Positions 35,873 to 43,735 of a stretch of DNA of 64,000 bases are shown here, piece after piece; positions within the stretch are counted from its first letter, which is position 1; every line of letters starts with the position of its first letter. Position numbers and translations under genes: made by a program. The notes under the pieces were generated by a model that was not told the origin of the DNA, ran no database searches, and saw nothing but the letters and a program-made list of their open reading frames with translations. This DNA comes from Acidimicrobiales bacterium (lineage in GTDB: Bacteria; Actinomycetota; Acidimicrobiia; Acidimicrobiales; Aldehydirespiratoraceae): positions 62,001-126,000 of the forward strand of contig JAVJSI010000018.1 in assembly GCA_040219515.1 (NCBI GenBank). Reading direction: 5' to 3'.

Positions 35873-36694
35873 TCAGCCCAGGCCTCGTGAATCCTGTTTC
35901 AGGGCGAGGTCGACCGACACTGCGGATGCCACCACGAGGCTGCGCAGCGGCTCCTCGAGCGGACGGTGGATCTGCAGCACATAGTTGTCGGCGGTCGTGA
36001 ACATGGTCTTGGCCAGGCCTTCCCAGGTCTTGGTGATCCGGGCGACCTCGTTGCCCTCGGCGTCCTGCAGGTTGAAGTTCCAGGCCCGCCAGTTCTCGCC
36101 GTTGAGCGTGCCGATCTCGCCCTGCGGACCCTCGAGGGAGAAGCGGATCTTGCCGATCATGTTCTTCTGCACGATCGACCCCACCGGATTGCCCGACGCG
36201 TCGGCGACGTGCACCTTCGACTTCGCGAACTTGGCCGGCCGGGTGACGGTGAGTTGCACCGCGCCGCCGGCGTCGACGAGCTGCAGCGAATGGGTCATGA
36301 ACTGATCGAGGCTGCTGACGAACCGGGCGACCTTCTTCAGGTTCGACTGACCGACCTGGCGGATGGCGCCGATCTGGGTGCCGTGCTGGTCGAAGACCGC
36401 ATACTCGGTGTTGATCTCGAGCAGCTTGGCCTTCTGGTTCACCACCAGGACGGGCTCGCTGAACATCGTGCCGCCGCCCGCGCCGGCCGAGACCACACCG
36501 GCCTTCTCCGCCACCTGGCGTTGGATCTTCTCGGTGCTCATGCCGGTCGTGGGAACTGCGCCCGGCCCGGCCAGCGGCTCGACGGACTGGCGTCCGTGGT
36601 CCGAGACGTGCTCGGTCCACTCGGTACCGTCGTGATAGCGCAGCTCGTGCTTCCCGCCCGGATCGGGATACCAGTCGGCCTTGTAGTCGGTCAT
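35873..36694 (-). CDS. DUF2510 plus scramblase/LURP-one-like protein
   Basis: A 273-residue protein. Residues 1-30 are a DUF2510 motif (KADWYPDPGGKHELRYHDGTEWTEHVSDHG), a small Trp-rich segment often found with membrane-linked actinobacterial proteins. From about residue 75 there is a phospholipid scramblase/LURP-one-type tubby-like beta-barrel. Two half-repeats each contain VVNQKAKLLEINTEYAVFD-like and VHVADASGNPVGSIVQKN-like strands. No strong transmembrane helix is present. The function in bacteria is unknown. It sits between panC and coaX in the CoA-precursor operon. Confidence 0.78.
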   Translation of the reverse strand: MTDYKADWYPDPGGKHELRYHDGTEWTEHVSDHGRQSVEPLAGPGAVPTTGMSTEKIQRQVAEKAGVVSAGAGGGTMFSEPVLVVNQKAKLLEINTEYAVFDQHGTQIGAIRQVGQSNLKKVARFVSSLDQFMTHSLQLVDAGGAVQLTVTRPAKFAKSKVHVADASGNPVGSIVQKNMIGKIRFSLEGPQGEIGTLNGENWRAWNFNLQDAEGNEVARITKTWEGLAKTMFTTADNYVLQIHRPLEEPLRSLVVASAVSVDLALKQDSRGLG

Positions 36695-36722
36695 GTTCCC
36701 GAGGATACGCAGGCGGGAGCGA

Positions 36723-37574
36723 TCAGTTCCCGACGGTGGCGCCCAGATTGTCGATCAGCCGGGCCTTGCTGAACCTCACCGCCACCAGCAGTCGGACCTC
36801 GCCGGTCAAGGGGCCGGCGGCCACGAGCGAGTCGGCCGGCACCGCGGCGACATAGTCCGGCGCTCCGAGGGACGCCTCGGCGAGCACGCCGCGCATCACC
36901 GCCTCGACGGCGGCCGGGTCGCGCTCCCCCGCGTCGATCGCGTCGAAGCCCGCGCCGAGCGCTCGTCGCAGCGTGGGCGCCTGGGCCCGCTCCTCGGCGG
37001 AGAGGTAGACGTTGCGGCTCGACATCGCGAGACCGTCGGGCTCCCGCACGATCGGACACGGCACGACCTCGACGGGCATGCTCAGGTCGTCGACCATCCG
37101 GGTCACCACGGCCACCTGCTGCCAATCCTTCGCCCCGAAGTAGGCCCGGCACGGACCGACGATCGCGAAGAGCTTCGCGACGACCGTGGCGACGCCCGCG
37201 AAGTGGGTCGGCCGATGCTCCCCTTCGAGGGGCGCGGCGACGCCGGGGACCGTGACCACGGTGTCGATCGGTCGGGGATACATCTCGTCGACCGCTGGCG
37301 CGAACACATAGTCGACCCCCGCCCCCTCGCATCGGCGCCGATCGGCGTCGAAGTCGCGTGGATAGTCGGCCAGGTCCTCGCCCTCGGCGAACTGGAGCGG
37401 GTTCACGAAGATCGACACCACGGTGCGGTCGTTGGCGGCGACCGATGCCTCGATGAGTGACTCGTGACCGTCGTGCAGGTAGCCCATCGTGGGGACGAAC
37501 CCGACGGCACCGCCCGCGGCGCGATCACCATCGAGCACCATGCGAAGTTCGGCGATCGTGCGGAGGACCTGCAT
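36723..37574 (-). CDS. panC: Pantothenate synthetase (pantoate-beta-alanine ligase)
   Basis: A 283-residue PanC with the nucleotide-binding FVPTMGYLHDGHESLI (HxGH-type), VVSIFVNPLQF, the FGAKDWQQ motif and the MSSRNVYLS loop near the KMSKS position. It joins pantoate and beta-alanine using ATP to make pantothenate. It starts 2 bp after the DUF2520 gene and is followed after 28 bp by the DUF2510-LURP gene, forming the CoA-precursor operon with coaX further on. Confidence 0.96.
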   Translation of the reverse strand: MQVLRTIAELRMVLDGDRAAGGAVGFVPTMGYLHDGHESLIEASVAANDRTVVSIFVNPLQFAEGEDLADYPRDFDADRRRCEGAGVDYVFAPAVDEMYPRPIDTVVTVPGVAAPLEGEHRPTHFAGVATVVAKLFAIVGPCRAYFGAKDWQQVAVVTRMVDDLSMPVEVVPCPIVREPDGLAMSSRNVYLSAEERAQAPTLRRALGAGFDAIDAGERDPAAVEAVMRGVLAEASLGAPDYVAAVPADSLVAAGPLTGEVRLLVAVRFSKARLIDNLGATVGN

Positions 37575-37576
37575 TG

Positions 37577-38296
37577 CTATCCCTCGAGTGGTTGCGGACG
37601 TCCGGCCAGCCGACGGGCAGCCGCGGCCAGTGCTTCATAGCCGGTGCGCTCGTCATCGCCCAACGCGGCGAGGTGTCGCCGGATGGTGGCCTCGTCACCC
37701 CGGGCGGCCGGTCCCGTGAGCGCGGCGGCCGGGCCGAGGGCTCGCACGTTGGCGAGTGACCCGTCGGCCAGATCAAGCAGCGCGTCGAAGGGCACACCGA
37801 TACCGGCGGCGATCACTTCGACCTGCCCGAGCAGGGCCACGAGATGATTGGAGGCCACCACTGCGGCTGCGTGATAGCGCGCCCGGTCGGCGTCGGCGAC
37901 GGTGAACGACCGCCCCGCGAGCGCGTCGACGATCTGCTGGACGGCCTCGTCGCCCGCCGTGGCGAACCAGGCCCCGACGAGCCGGGCCGCCCCGGTCTGC
38001 GGGTCGGGAAGCGCCACGAGCGGGTGCAGCGCACCCACCCGCCGGCGGTCGCCGAGCTCGCCGAGTCCGCGTGATCCGGCGAGGTGCACGACCAGCGCGT
38101 CGGTGTGGGGCAGCGCCGACGCGACCTCGGCGATCACGTCATCAGGCGTGGCGATCACGACCATGTCCGCGTCGCGCCCGGCCGGACCGAGGTCCTCGCC
38201 ACGGCCGAAATACCTCGGTTCGGGCCAGCCCGCGTCCTGCAGCGCGATACCGAGCGAACGACCGGCCCGCCCCGGTCCGACGATGTGGATCTGCAC
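37577..38296 (-). CDS. Rossmann-like/DUF2520 oxidoreductase-like protein
   Basis: A 239-residue protein. The N-terminal Rossmann dinucleotide fold reads IHIVGPGRAGRSLGIALQDAGW. VVIATPDDVIAEVASALPHTDALVVHLAGSRG and GALHPLVALPD follow, and a helical C-terminal half (DUF2520) has ASNHLVALLGQVEVIAAGIG. Family members sit beside panC in many bacteria and resemble pyrroline-5-carboxylate or ketopantoate reductases. A role in pantoate supply is plausible but unproven. GTG 38296 has TACCGT 6 nt upstream, which favours it over ATG 38320. Confidence 0.85.
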   Translation of the reverse strand: MQIHIVGPGRAGRSLGIALQDAGWPEPRYFGRGEDLGPAGRDADMVVIATPDDVIAEVASALPHTDALVVHLAGSRGLGELGDRRRVGALHPLVALPDPQTGAARLVGAWFATAGDEAVQQIVDALAGRSFTVADADRARYHAAAVVASNHLVALLGQVEVIAAGIGVPFDALLDLADGSLANVRALGPAAALTGPAARGDEATIRRHLAALGDDERTGYEALAAAARRLAGRPQPLEG

Positions 38297-38302
38297 CCAT
38301 TC

Positions 38303-38308
38303 ACGGTA
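38303..38308 (-). promoter_or_regulatory. -10 box of the DUF2520-panC-coaX-lysS operon
   Basis: Minus-strand TACCGT lies exactly 6 nt before GTG 38296, marking a likely leaderless start of the operon. Confidence 0.5.
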
Positions 38309-38377
38309 ACCGGTGGTCATCGACGGATGGTCCGTTCGAATCATCAGGCCCGGCTCGGGCGCCGCCGATGGAACTAC

Positions 38378-40267
38378 ATGGGGACAGCACGACGGCCCCG
38401 CGACCGGTTTCGCGACGCATTCACGATTCGACGTCGTCTTCTCGCGTTCGGCGTGACCGCGATCGCCTTCGCCGGTTGGGCGTCGTGGAGTTCGATCCAG
38501 GCCCTGCAGACCTCCGGTGCGGCCACCGAGGACGCCGCTGCGCTCGCCAGCCTCCAGACCTTCCACCAGGACTCGGTGATCCAGCTCTCGATCATGCAGA
38601 GCGCCGTACTCGAATCGGTGCTCGCCGCCCAGGGAGTGACGGCTCGCACCCCCGCCGAGGTCCGGGCCGACCTCGACGATGCGGCCGATGCGCTCACCCG
38701 GAACGAGGAGGCGATCTCGGCCCTCGATCCGGCGGTCTCGCCGGGGCTCGCGCTTCCCGATGTGGAGCTCGCCACGGCGCGCTACGTGGAGGACGCCGCT
38801 CGTCTCAGTGCGCTCGCGGCCGACGATCAGGCCACTGCCGTCACCCGGCTCGACGCCTTCCTCACGACGGCCGAGCCCCTCTTCGCCGACATGGCCGAGA
38901 TCACCTCGATCACTTCAGGCGCGGCCGAGCGTGCCGCGATCACGGCCGAGAACGCCGAGCAGTCGGCGACGGACGGCATCCTCGTCACGTCGGCCTTCGG
39001 CACGGCGATGATCATCGCCATCACGGCACTGGTGGCCTACTCGATCGCCAAGCAGCTCCGACAGCTCTCCAAGATCGCTCGTGCCATGGCCGCCGGCGAG
39101 CTCCACGTGCGCAACGAGATCCGCAGCGCGGACGAGCTCGGCGGACTGGCCCGGAGCTTCGACGCGATGGCCGACAGTTTCGAAGACCTCGTCGGGAAGC
39201 TCGAGCGCGAGGCATCGCAGGATGCGTTCCGTCGCCAACTGTTCGACGCCTTCGACATGGCCGCCGATGACAGCGACGTCCAGCACATCGTCGAGGAGGC
39301 CATGGTGCTCATCGGCGAGCACCCGAGCGAGATGCTCCTCTCGGACTCGAGCAAACACCACGTGACACAGGCCGTCACTCATCCCGAAGCCGGTGCACCC
39401 GACTGCCCCGTCGGTTCCACGGGACAGTGCGTCGCCGTCCGCCGCGGGCACCGCCTCGTGTTCGAATCCAGCAACGCAATCGATGCGTGCCCTCACCTCA
39501 AGCGGCGCGGGGAACCGTGTTCGGCGGTCTGCGTGCCCGTGACGTTCAACGGACAGGCGATGGGAGTGATCCACGCGACCGGTCCGGACGGCGAGAAGCC
39601 CGACGCACTCACCGTCGACCGTCTCGCGGCGCTGGCCAGCCAGACCGGGGCGCGGCTGGGCACCATCCATGCATTCCAGGGTGCTCGAGAACAGGCATCG
39701 ATCGACGGGTTGACCGGGCTAGTGAATCGGCGGACGCTGGAGAACGAGGCTCGCGCCTTCGCCGCCGCCGACATGGACTACGCCGTCATCATGTGCGACC
39801 TCGACCACTTCAAGAACCTCAACGACCACTATGGCCACGAAATGGGGGACCGGGCTCTGCGGCTCTTCGGTCAGGTCCTGCGGTCGAGTGTGCGGGAGGG
39901 CGATGTCGCTGCCCGCCTCGGCGGTGAGGAATTCGTCCTGCTCCAGCCACGGATGACCGCCGTCGACGCAGTGGCCACGATCGAACGGATCCAGCTCTCG
40001 CTGGCCGCCCGTCTCGGGGTCAGCGACGGTCCGAGCTTCACGTCGAGCTTCGGCGTGAGCGACACACTGATGGCGCCCGGTTTCGATGCGGCGCTGCGGG
40101 TCGCCGACGCCGGCCTGCTGGCCGCCAAGGATCAGGGGCGCAACTGTTGGGTCATGGGCGACCCCGAGATGGCCAACGAGCTCGCGGGCCGCGGTCGGCC
40201 CCGGGGTTCGGCCGGCGATCTGATGACGTCGCCCCACGGCCCTACCGTGCTGCCCGAGCGCATCTGA
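38378..40267 (+). CDS. Membrane diguanylate cyclase with HAMP, cysteine-rich GAF-like and GGDEF domains
   Basis: A 629-residue sensor. TM1 is at about 20-40, a helical external domain at 41-200, TM2 at about 201-224 and HAMP at 225-278. A GAF-like domain at about 290-440 has clustered cysteines (DCPVGSTGQC, then ACPHLKRRGEPCSAVC). The C-terminal GGDEF domain has active-site GGEEF at 515-519 and an intact inhibitory RxxD (REGD, 506-509), so it should synthesise c-di-GMP under product inhibition. The Cys cluster may bind metal, Fe-S or heme, or sense redox state (inference). ATG 38378 lies 81 bp from the divergent DUF2520 start. It is convergent with folK. Confidence 0.9.
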   Translation: MGTARRPRDRFRDAFTIRRRLLAFGVTAIAFAGWASWSSIQALQTSGAATEDAAALASLQTFHQDSVIQLSIMQSAVLESVLAAQGVTARTPAEVRADLDDAADALTRNEEAISALDPAVSPGLALPDVELATARYVEDAARLSALAADDQATAVTRLDAFLTTAEPLFADMAEITSITSGAAERAAITAENAEQSATDGILVTSAFGTAMIIAITALVAYSIAKQLRQLSKIARAMAAGELHVRNEIRSADELGGLARSFDAMADSFEDLVGKLEREASQDAFRRQLFDAFDMAADDSDVQHIVEEAMVLIGEHPSEMLLSDSSKHHVTQAVTHPEAGAPDCPVGSTGQCVAVRRGHRLVFESSNAIDACPHLKRRGEPCSAVCVPVTFNGQAMGVIHATGPDGEKPDALTVDRLAALASQTGARLGTIHAFQGAREQASIDGLTGLVNRRTLENEARAFAAADMDYAVIMCDLDHFKNLNDHYGHEMGDRALRLFGQVLRSSVREGDVAARLGGEEFVLLQPRMTAVDAVATIERIQLSLAARLGVSDGPSFTSSFGVSDTLMAPGFDAALRVADAGLLAAKDQGRNCWVMGDPEMANELAGRGRPRGSAGDLMTSPHGPTVLPERI

Positions 40268-40280
40268 CGCCCGGCCCGCA

Positions 40281-40760
40281 TCAGAGCTCGGCGAGCTCGC
40301 CCACGTTGGCGATCTCGTCGGCGGCCGCCACCGCGGCGACGTCGTATCCCTCGGGGAGCAAGTCGGCGCCCACGTCGGCGAGGGGCACGAGCACGAACGA
40401 CCGCTCGAACATGCGGGGATGCGGCACCAGCAGGTCCGGCGGGTCGTCGACGGTCTCGCCGTCGACCCACAGCACGTCGACATCGAGCGTTCGGGGCCCC
40501 CAGTGGACGACCCGCACGCGGTTGGCCGCGGCCTCGCGCTCGCGACACACCTCGAGCAGCTCCCGGGCATCGAGCGTCGTGCGGAGCCGGACCACCATGT
40601 TCAGGAACCGATCCTGCTCGACCTCGCTCACCGGCGGGGTCTCGTACACGGACGACACCGCGTCGAGATCGGGCAACGCCTCGACCGCCGTGCGCAGGTG
40701 CGCCACCCGGTCGCCGATGTTGGAGCCCAGCGCGAGAAAGGCCCGATGCGACTCGGTCAT
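40281..40760 (-). CDS. folK: 6-hydroxymethyl-7,8-dihydropterin pyrophosphokinase
   Basis: A 159-residue HPPK: FLALGSNIGDRVAHLRTAVEAL, the conserved YETPPV, then FLNMVVRLRT, GPRTLDVDVLWVDG (Asp pair binding Mg-ATP) and LLVPHPRMFERSFVLVPLADV. It pyrophosphorylates the pterin made by FolB for use by FolP. It overlaps folB by 4 bp and is the last gene of the folate operon. Confidence 0.96.
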   Translation of the reverse strand: MTESHRAFLALGSNIGDRVAHLRTAVEALPDLDAVSSVYETPPVSEVEQDRFLNMVVRLRTTLDARELLEVCREREAAANRVRVVHWGPRTLDVDVLWVDGETVDDPPDLLVPHPRMFERSFVLVPLADVGADLLPEGYDVAAVAAADEIANVGELAEL

Positions 40761-41122
40761 CGCCGACGGGTCAGGCGCATTCCGCTCGACGCGACGTCCT
40801 GCGGCACCGGCGGACGGAGCTTGCGCACCTCGACCGTGACCTCTTCGATCCGTGGGTCGGTGAGCACGGCGTCCGCGACCCGCTGCGCCATGCGTTCGAA
40901 CAACTGGAACGATTCGTCGCGGGTGACCGCCTGGATGCGGTCGAGTACTGCGCCGTAGTCGATGGTGTCGTCGAGCACGTCGGTGTCGGTGGCCGGGAGG
41001 TCGGCCACGATGTCGATGTCGAACTCATAGGGCTGGCGACGATCCTGCTCCTCGGGCAGCGCGCCGCAGATGCAGAGGGCGCGGATGCCGCGGAGCTGGA
41101 TGACGGCATCGTGCGAGGCCAC
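40757..41122 (-). CDS. folB: Dihydroneopterin aldolase
   Basis: A 121-residue FolB: VIQLRGIRALCICGALPEEQDRRQPYEFDIDI, with the catalytic Glu of the GxxxxE motif. DDTIDYGAVLDRIQAV follows, then SFQLFERMAQRVADAVL and the VTVEVRKLRPPVP end, which carries the catalytic Lys. It cleaves dihydroneopterin to hydroxymethyl-dihydropterin. It starts 10 bp after the phosphatase-like gene and overlaps folK. Confidence 0.95.
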   Translation of the reverse strand: MASHDAVIQLRGIRALCICGALPEEQDRRQPYEFDIDIVADLPATDTDVLDDTIDYGAVLDRIQAVTRDESFQLFERMAQRVADAVLTDPRIEEVTVEVRKLRPPVPQDVASSGMRLTRRR

Positions 41123-41132
41123 GGCCCTGCGC

Positions 41133-41735
41133 TCAGTCGCTCTCGCCGTCGGCGGAATCGGGCGAGCCGGCGTCGGCAGCCTCGTCGTCGAGCGGCCCGG
41201 CTTCCACGGTGAACGCGTCGACTTCGACCTCGGCCGACGGTGCGCACTTGGCCACCATGGCCACGAGTTCGCGAGCCACCGGACCCAGTTCGCGCTCGAA
41301 CAGCCGCTCGGTGACGTTGACCGCCCGGGGGCCGTCGGGCACGAGACCCATCCAGAGCAGGTAGGCGGCCATCAGGCCCGACACACGCTCGCCGAGTTCC
41401 TCACGGTGCACGACGATCCTGTGGCCGCGATCGACATGGTCACGAATCGAGGCCATCGCCCGCGTGAGGCCCAACGGACCGTCGCCCGGCCCGGAGAACG
41501 GGACGTGATGGAACGGAAGGCCGAGCTCTTCGTAGTTGTGGAGATTGTGGGTGGAACCGATCAGTGAGACGACGAAATCGAACTCGTGTTGCCGCAGCCA
41601 GATGATCTCTTCCTGGCGGCGCACCTTGCGATGACTGTCGCCGTAACCACCGGGCCGTTCACAAACGGCGATGCGATCCTTGATCACCCACCGAAAGTGT
41701 CGGGGCTGGATGCCTTGGGCCCATTTGCCCCTCAT
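41133..41735 (-). CDS. Dual-specificity phosphatase-like protein lacking the catalytic cysteine
   Basis: A 200-residue protein with a protein-tyrosine/dual-specificity phosphatase layout. FDFVVSLIGSTHNLHNYEELGLPFHHVPFSGPGDGP corresponds to the acid-loop region (candidate acid Asp85). The signature loop is IVVHREELGERVSG, where the invariant HCX5R is HRX5R: His110 and Arg117 are kept but the nucleophile Cys is Arg111. The C-terminal 60 residues are acidic. It is therefore probably a pseudophosphatase. ATG 41735 overlaps the folP stop, so it is made together with folate enzymes. Its role is unknown. Confidence 0.7.
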   Translation of the reverse strand: MRGKWAQGIQPRHFRWVIKDRIAVCERPGGYGDSHRKVRRQEEIIWLRQHEFDFVVSLIGSTHNLHNYEELGLPFHHVPFSGPGDGPLGLTRAMASIRDHVDRGHRIVVHREELGERVSGLMAAYLLWMGLVPDGPRAVNVTERLFERELGPVARELVAMVAKCAPSAEVEVDAFTVEAGPLDDEAADAGSPDSADGESD

Positions 41736-42523
41736 GACTGCACAACTCGCACGGCGTGGACCGTAGCCCGCACATCGTGCACTCGGACGATGTCGGCACC
41801 CAAGTGTGTGCTCCACGCGGCCAACGCGACCGATCCGGCCAGTCGATCGTCGGGTGGCGTCACCGGCGTTTCCGGCGCTATTCCGTCGCTCCGGGCATGG
41901 ATCTCACCGATGAACCGCTTGCGGCTCACGCCCACCAGCACCGGCGCAATCTCCGAAAAACGATCGAGATTCCCGACCAATTCGAGGTTGTGATCCGTCG
42001 TTTTCCCGAAGCCGATGCCCGGATCGACCCAGATCCGGTTCACGCCGGCGGCTCGACCCCGGGCCGCCGCGTCGGCGAGATGGGCATGGATGTCCTCGAC
42101 AACATCGTCGTAGTGCGGGTCGTCCTGCATCGTCGCGCTCGGCCCTGGCGAATGCACGGCCACCCAACCGGCGCCCGTCTCGGCCGCGATGCCCTCGAGG
42201 CGGGCGCTCACGTCGTTGATGATCGTGGCCCCGGCGGCGACCGCGGCGACAGCGACGCCGGGCTTGGTGGTGTCGATCGAGATCTCGACCGCGCCGATCG
42301 TGCCGGCCAGCGCCTCGATGACCGGGATCGTGCGGGCCAGTTCGGTCGACTCGTCGACGGGCGACGAACCGGGCCGGGTGCTCTGGCCACCGATGTCGAT
42401 GAGGTCGGCTCCCTCGTCGATCAGCGTGCGGGCGTGACGGACCGCCTGGTCGGGATCGAGCCATCGACCCCCGTCGGAGAACGAATCGGGCGTGACATTG
42501 ACGATGCCCATCACGCGGGTCAT
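41732..42523 (-). CDS. folP: Dihydropteroate synthase
   Basis: A 263-residue DHPS: MGIVNVTPDSFSDGG at the N-terminus, the phosphate loop DIGGQSTRPGS, ISIDTTKPGVA, INDVSA, WVDPGIGFGKT and the C-terminal VGVSRKRFIG and VRVHDVRATVHAVRV. All substrate-binding motifs, including the sulfonamide-target loops, are present. It condenses the pterin diphosphate with p-aminobenzoate. It is followed by an overlapping pseudophosphatase gene and preceded by folE with a 10-bp gap. Confidence 0.96.
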   Translation of the reverse strand: MTRVMGIVNVTPDSFSDGGRWLDPDQAVRHARTLIDEGADLIDIGGQSTRPGSSPVDESTELARTIPVIEALAGTIGAVEISIDTTKPGVAVAAVAAGATIINDVSARLEGIAAETGAGWVAVHSPGPSATMQDDPHYDDVVEDIHAHLADAAARGRAAGVNRIWVDPGIGFGKTTDHNLELVGNLDRFSEIAPVLVGVSRKRFIGEIHARSDGIAPETPVTPPDDRLAGSVALAAWSTHLGADIVRVHDVRATVHAVRVVQS

Positions 42524-42533
42524 GGCGGAACCC

Positions 42534-43166
42534 TCAGCGCCGCTCGAGGAAGCGCATGGCCTCGGCCCGCGTGGCGGCGCTCTCGCGGAAGATGCCGGTG
42601 ACGCTCGAGGTGACGGTGCTCGACCCCGGCTTGCGCACGCCCCGCATGGACATGCACAGGTGCTCGGCCTCGATCACCACGAGCACGCCCTGGGGCTCCA
42701 GGCTGATCTCGATCGCGTCGGCGATCTGGCGGGTGAGTCGTTCCTGCACCTGCGGACGCTTGGCGTAGCCGTCGACGAGGCGAGCCAGCTTCGACAGACC
42801 GGTGACGCGACCGTTGCTGTTGGGGATGTAGGCGACGTGGGCCTTGCCCAGGAACGGGATGAGGTGGTGCTCGCACAGCGAGTAGAGCGGAATGTCACGG
42901 ACCATCACCATCTCGTCGTGACCCGCTTCGAAGGTGGTGCTGAGATGCTCGGCCGGCTCCTGGTGGAGCCCCGCGCACACCTCGGCGTACATGCGAGCGA
43001 CGCGAGCGGGGGTGTCGTGCAGGCCATCCCGGGACGGGTCCTCGCCGATCGCTTCGAGGATCTCGCGCACGGCGGCGGCGATCCGGGGTTGGTCGACTTC
43101 GGCGGCGTGCACGCCCGGGATCAGCGGGCGGGTGGCGTCGAAATCGTCATCGTGTGTGTGGCTCAC
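42534..43166 (-). CDS. folE: GTP cyclohydrolase I
   Basis: A 210-residue [18 protein letters not shown], the zinc site [21 protein letters not shown] (Cys and two His) with the second Cys in [17 protein letters not shown], and [30 protein letters not shown]. It opens folate biosynthesis. GTG 43166 is preferred because TAGCTT lies 7 nt upstream (leaderless pattern). An in-frame TTG at 43175 would overlap this box. It lies between hpt and folP; ftsH, often found between hpt and folE, is missing. Confidence 0.95.
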   Translation of the reverse strand: MSHTHDDDFDATRPLIPGVHAAEVDQPRIAAAVREILEAIGEDPSRDGLHDTPARVARMYAEVCAGLHQEPAEHLSTTFEAGHDEMVMVRDIPLYSLCEHHLIPFLGKAHVAYIPNSNGRVTGLSKLARLVDGYAKRPQVQERLTRQIADAIEISLEPQGVLVVIEAEHLCMSMRGVRKPGSSTVTSSVTGIFRESAATRAEAMRFLERR

Positions 43167-43173
43167 GCATCGC

Positions 43174-43179
43174 AAGCTA
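43174..43179 (-). promoter_or_regulatory. -10 box of folE
   Basis: Minus-strand TAGCTT lies 7 nt before GTG 43166, in the 24-bp gap after hpt. It suggests an additional internal promoter for the folate genes. Confidence 0.45.
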
Positions 43180-43190
43180 GCGACTGGGAA

Positions 43191-43724
43191 TCACTCTGCG
43201 GGTTCGAACACCCGGATCGAGTCGAGCTCGCGATAGTGCTGGGCCACGTCGAGGCCGTAACCGACCACGAAGTCCGGAGGGATGGGGAACCCCACGTAAC
43301 GCACGTCGTCGGAACGGGCGCCCTCTCGCACGAGCAACGCGCACACCTCGAGGCTGGCCGGCTTGCGGTCCTGCAGCAGCTGGCGCAGATAGCGCAGCGT
43401 GAGGCCGGAGTCGACGATGTCCTCGACCAGGATGACGTCGCGACCGCGGATGTCGGTCTCGAGGTCCTTGACGATGCGGACGATGCCGCTGGTGGTGGTC
43501 GAATCGCCGTACGACGACACCGCCATGAAGTCGAACTCGACCGGCAGGTTGATCGCCCGCCCCAGATCGCTCATGAAGATGAACGCGCCCTTCAACACGC
43601 CGACCAACAGCGGCTGACGGTCGGCGTAGTCGTGGGTGATCTCGGTGCCGAGATCTCGCACCCGCGTGGCGAGTGCGTCGGCGCCGATCACCGTCTTGCC
43701 CAGCGTGCCCTTCGGAATGCTCAT
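43191..43724 (-). CDS. hpt: Hypoxanthine phosphoribosyltransferase
   Basis: A 177-residue type I PRTase: LLVGVLKGAFIFMSDLGRAI, the PRPP loop DVILVEDIVDSGLTLRYL, and the C-terminal YVGFPIPPDFVVGYGLD typical of bacterial Hpt. It salvages hypoxanthine/guanine. It is placed 11 bp after the phosphotransferase-like gene and downstream of tilS, the standard tilS-hpt order with one gene inserted. Confidence 0.96.
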   Translation of the reverse strand: MSIPKGTLGKTVIGADALATRVRDLGTEITHDYADRQPLLVGVLKGAFIFMSDLGRAINLPVEFDFMAVSSYGDSTTTSGIVRIVKDLETDIRGRDVILVEDIVDSGLTLRYLRQLLQDRKPASLEVCALLVREGARSDDVRYVGFPIPPDFVVGYGLDVAQHYRELDSIRVFEPAE

Positions 43725-43735
43725 CGGCGCCGACC

